Position numbers and translations under genes: made by a program. From Torymus aiolomorphi (Eukaryota; Arthropoda; Insecta; Hymenoptera; Torymidae), in NCBI GenBank assembly GCA_036365515.1, contig CM070876.1, forward strand, positions 119,276,810 to 119,340,809: a stretch of 64,000 nucleotides of DNA, in the 5' to 3' direction. Under the pieces are notes generated by a model, which saw only the letters and a list, made by a program, of their open reading frames with translations, was not told the DNA's origin and searched no databases. Below, piece by piece: positions 60,389-64,000 of this stretch (position 1 is its first letter; each line of letters starts with the position of its first letter).

Positions 60389-60620
60389 TCCCCCCATCCG
60401 TTTATGGAGCCCATCCCTGTATATTAGTACCTACAGCCCAGAGATCCCTATGGCAAGTGACTAAAGAAATAATGGACCCTGGGGTTATAGACTCTAGATC
60501 GGGCTCCATAAACGCCCGAGAAAAATATTTTATGGGACCCGGGCTCCATAAAAGAAAACGGGCTCCATAAATATGCTCATGTGTATAAAAGGGCTCCATA
60601 AATCTGTTAAAACAAATATA
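60385..60620 (-). mobile_element. TA-flanked core element C
   Basis: The core is inverted at 60,457-60,472. About 80 bp around it match element A inverted (TACCTACAGCCCAGAG, TCCCTATGGCAAGTGAC, CCCTGGGGTTATAGACTC). The word is GGGCTCCATAAA, repeated four times downstream (60,504-60,602) and inverted upstream (TTTATGGAGCCC at 60,402). Confidence 0.88.
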
Positions 60621-60778
60621 TATATAATTTTATCCTGGGATCCTTTTGAGGATTTCATAAAGATTTTGTACAACAGTAGTGACACAGATATGAACATTGT
60701 TATAAACGATCAGGACACAAGCGCGTGACTAAAGAAATAATGACCCTAAGGTTATTGCAGAAAAAATATATATGTATG
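60620..60778 (-). mobile_element. Core element G, inverted paralogue of F1
   Basis: The core is inverted at 60,725-60,740. GATCAGGACACAAGCGC and ATCCTTTTGAGGATTTC match F1 (57,995-58,125) in reverse, including the CCTAAGGTTATTG continuation. Confidence 0.85.
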
Positions 60779-62460
60779 AATTGTCAATAATTATAAATGT
60801 TTTATATTGTCTTTTACCGAATCAACTGATATTCAATCTTCTTTTGTTGAGAATAATGTACCTTAGAATAATAAGCCAAAATGCAATTAATTGTTTAATA
60901 ACAGAATAGCATGCATCATTAAATGTAGCTTAGTCTTATATACTTATGGCACACGTGGTAATATGAAAGAACATTGGCATTTTGTATAGCTTTACAACAG
61001 ATACTGATGCTACAGCATCTTTATTATACTGACAGTCCTAGTAAAAATTGATTATTATACGCTTACAAATAGTGATTTAGGAAATTGAACAAATTGGACA
61101 TCTAATGAACTCTATTATTGGATACACTAGTTTATTCCAGCCTAACACCAGGCAATATAGTTCGTCTAATGTTCAATTTTTTCAATTTCCTTAATCATAC
61201 TTCTACGAACCATTCAAAACTCGCCGTATAAATTATGACAAATTTTATAAACTAATTAAATGTTCTTATTATAACTAAACATTTTTTCATTCAAAATACT
61301 AGACCAACTAGAAAAATTTAATAGTATCGGTTTACATGGTATTCGTTAAAGATAAGTATGGTATTGAAAGGACAGTAGCGATAGTGTTGTATAGATCTAA
61401 AGTCGTATAAAATGTTAGTGTTCTTGTATACTGCTAACAATAACTCGTAATATTAAAAATGGAATTCTAGCAAAGCATGACTATAACTTGAAAAAAATAT
61501 ATATAATGACTATTTACAGTCCAAGACACGCACAACTGATATTAAATTTTTGTTGTTGTTATGTCTTGGGTAGCAGTATGAAAGAATACTGACATTTCAT
61601 ATAACTTTAGATCCAATACTATTCCTGATGTCACTTCAATGCCAGACTTATGTTTAACAAATAACACGTACACCAGTACTATCAAAATTTTCTTACTTGG
61701 CCGAGTATCTTATTGAGGTGAATTTCAACTTAACATATTTTAATTAAGAATGATTGATAGAAAAATGTTTAGTTATAATAAGAAAATTTAATAAGAGTTT
61801 ATAAAATTTTTCATAATTTGTACGGTGTATTTTGAATGGTTCATCGAAGTATGATTAAGGAAATTGTAAAATTGGACATTAGACGAACTATATTGCCTGG
61901 TGTTAGGCTGAAATAAACTAGCGTATCCAATAGAGTTCGTTGGATATCCAATTTGTTCAATTTCCTAACTCATTATTTGTAAGCGTGTACTAATCAATTT
62001 TTACTAGAACTGTCAGTATAATAAAGATGCATTAGCACCGTATCAGTTGTAAAGCTATACGAAATGCCAATGCTCTTTCATATTACCACCCGTGTCATAA
62101 GTATATAAGACTAAGCTACATTTAATGATGCTTGCTATTCTCTTATTAAACAATTAATTGCACTTTGGTTTCTTATTCTATGGTACATTGTATCAACAAA
62201 AAAAGGATTGAATCTTAGTTGATTTGGTACAAGACAATATAAAGCATTTATAATTACTGCCAATTCACACATATTTATAAAATAAGTTTACATATATTAA
62301 AGTATATTTACATGTTTGTGTCTTGGATTGTAACAAGTCATTCTGATTTATTTTAAATTTAATATTTATGATTTGCAGTACTTTATACATAAAAGTACAA
62401 TTTATGGTTGCATAACTTACAGTGAAAGAGGAAACTCATTTAGCAGTAAATTTAAAATAA

Positions 62461-64000
62461 TATAATACTTATTACATGGATTTTTTCCTAATTCAAAGGT
62501 ATGTGATAATAATTAAGTAGCGCTTGTTCATTTCAGTTGCAAACCATAATACAGAACGAAACTGAAAAGGACAGTTTGGATAAGATTCTCAGTCGTCGCC
62601 CATGTCAACGTGCTAATGTAGTGTGTATGTGCGTGGTGGGGACCTGTGGTACGCAAACCCTATTCCGCAGTCATCGCCGATGCCTATCAAGGCAGGTACT
62701 ATTGAGTACTCGAAGGATCGCTCGATGCTGGCCTCGTTTGTTTTTGATATCGCGGGTCGGCGTCGAGTGGCGCGAGCCGGAGACTCGTTAAACATCGTTT
62801 CGTCTTTCTCTTTTCTGCTGTTTTTTATCTTCGAAAAAATTGTAAGTGTCGTACCTTGTCACGGCCTGTCGTACCGACGTCGGTAATCAATCGGCAATAA
62901 ATAAGTTCGTGGTAACGAACGTTAGATGGCGTCTCGATGCAGTATTGGAGCTGTATTGAGAGTATGACGAAGGGGCCGGCGGAGACGTGACCGGCATCCA
63001 TCTGGTGGTTATCGTTCGGACACAGACGCGCGCGATAGTGAGTTCGCGATGATATCGCGTTTTCCGCGATAATTGTGATGTGTTTGATAGTTGTAACCTC
63101 AGGAGTGCATACGTGATGCATCCTGATGCCACTATCGTGATTCGCGAAATGTGTTATACCGTACTTTCGACGGAAACACGAGAAGAGCTCAGAGATAGTG
63201 CGACAGGCTAGAACTATCTGTCTTACTCCCGAACCAGCAACATCCTAGTGCAGTAAGCATGTTCGCCTGGCACGAAAGCAGCAGAGAGTATCACGAGAGG
63301 CGATACAATGAAGCCAGCCTAGCAGCGAGGGTGCTTGCGAGAAACCTAGGCCACATCATATGAATCTAACCTACAATAGCGGTAAGCGTGCACGTATCAA
63401 CCGCCTCGCGAGTAAGTACGCGTAACCGTTTGTCCAGGCTCGTCGCCACCTGGACAGCGGCCCCGAATAGGCGTTCTTGTGCGAAGAGAGAGCGAGCGTA
63501 GAGAGAGCACAGGCTCGGGTCATCAACCTTAGAAGGTCACCGACAATGATTTAGCTTGTCGGCAGTTTGTAACCGGCAAGTGCGCATAAGAAGTGCGAAG
63601 ACGACATGCGTTAGTAGCCTGTTCTCTCTCAGGCTAGGTTAAGTGTGTGTGTGTGTCGCGACACGCGAGCGCGACCGCTCTCTCACTCGCGTAGACGATG
63701 AGTACGCTATGTATATCACTGTATACGCGAGGCTTATGTTACCGCGCGTACACAGTGTATATTACCGCGAGTGTGACTTCAGCCCTCGAGACAGCTGACG
63801 TCTGAGATAACGTGCTGGCGCACCGTTAGGTAGGGAAATTAACCTATTTCAATGCGACACTTCCACTGTCTAAACTATTAATTATTCATTCAACTCATTT
63901 AACCTTTTATTTAATAAACCATAGTCTTTTATTATTAACTTTAACTGCTCGAGTTGTTATTTCGCGACCTTAGTCATTCCCCGTTCCCCGCCGCCTCCGC
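62461..64000. other. Unassigned region, GC-rich from about 62,590
   Basis: A TTTCATTTCAG-type acceptor at 62,535 is followed by a short open stretch (LQTIIQNETEKDSLDKILSRR) and later a TTGTAAGTG donor (62,839). The remainder is CpG-rich with no recognisable protein. It could be the start of a host gene or a retroelement leader extending past the window. Confidence 0.3.

Larger units (their letters stand above)
59590..62460. mobile_element. Palindromic element invaded in one arm
   Basis: The outer arms 59,590-59,745 and 62,330-62,460 are inverted copies (TTTCCTCTTTCACTGTAA against TTACAGTGAAAGAGGAAA). The inner arms 60,785-61,480 and 61,740-62,270 are too (CACACGTGGTAATATGAAAG against CTTTCATATTACCACCCGTG). 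The left arm is interrupted by about 1 kb of core elements (59,755-60,775); the right arm is continuous there. The centre lies near 61,600. No gene recognised. Confidence 0.85.

Overview
The window reads as insect nuclear DNA, most likely hymenopteran. That is an inference from the very AT-rich background broken by GC- and (CT)n-rich islands, spliced introns, and the set of transposon families. I see no intact host gene. Nearly everything supportable is mobile DNA, much of it nested, plus one decayed host-gene fragment resembling HERPUD (10.6-11.0 kb).

Layout. 0-6.2 kb: AT-rich tandem repeats, an internally deleted Ty3/gypsy element (Gag knuckle, RNase H end, integrase, 3' LTR) and two further tandem arrays. 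6.2-9.5 kb: a complete Tc1/mariner-type element with a frameshifted transposase and triplicated terminal repeats. 9.5-17 kb: a solo Copia-type LTR, the HERPUD-like fragment, several MITEs, a Penelope 3'-end remnant and a 760-bp foldback. 17.3-22.9 kb: a 5.6-kb element with ~490-bp terminal inverted repeats and a multi-exon minus-strand gene, itself invaded by microsatellite-bearing repeats. 23.5-26.6 kb: a 3.1-kb element with a 3-bp GCA target duplication; an empty paralogous site lies at 11.24 kb. 29.4-31.4 and 38.3-40.3 kb: two direct copies of a 2.06-kb TTAA-flanked element. 34.4-38.0 kb: a 3.6-kb palindrome with a TTAA MITE in one arm only. 40.7-43.4 kb: a 5'-truncated CR1/L2-like LINE. 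43.4-47.1 kb: the Gag region of an LTR retrotransposon interrupted by a TIR element. 48.7-58.0 kb: a 9.2-kb element with Transib-like ends (CACAGTG, 5-bp CGTCG duplication) containing two inverted Penelope-like elements around a Gag-like gene. 59.6-62.5 kb: another palindrome, invaded in one arm. 62.5-64 kb: unassigned GC-rich sequence.

The most unusual signal is a family of short elements at 18.0-18.8, 48.1-48.7 and 57.98-60.78 kb. Each carries a conserved core (TTATTTCTTTAGTCAC, nine occurrences). The core is flanked by element-specific 'words' repeated in both orientations, and the whole is embedded in (TA)n tracts. The core is shared while the words differ between elements and are uniform within each. 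A parallel 'shared centre, different stems' pattern occurs in three hairpins at 24.5-25.2 kb. Nested insertions with reconstructible empty sites give a relative chronology: core element, then the Transib-like element inside it; palindrome, then the TTAA MITE inside it.
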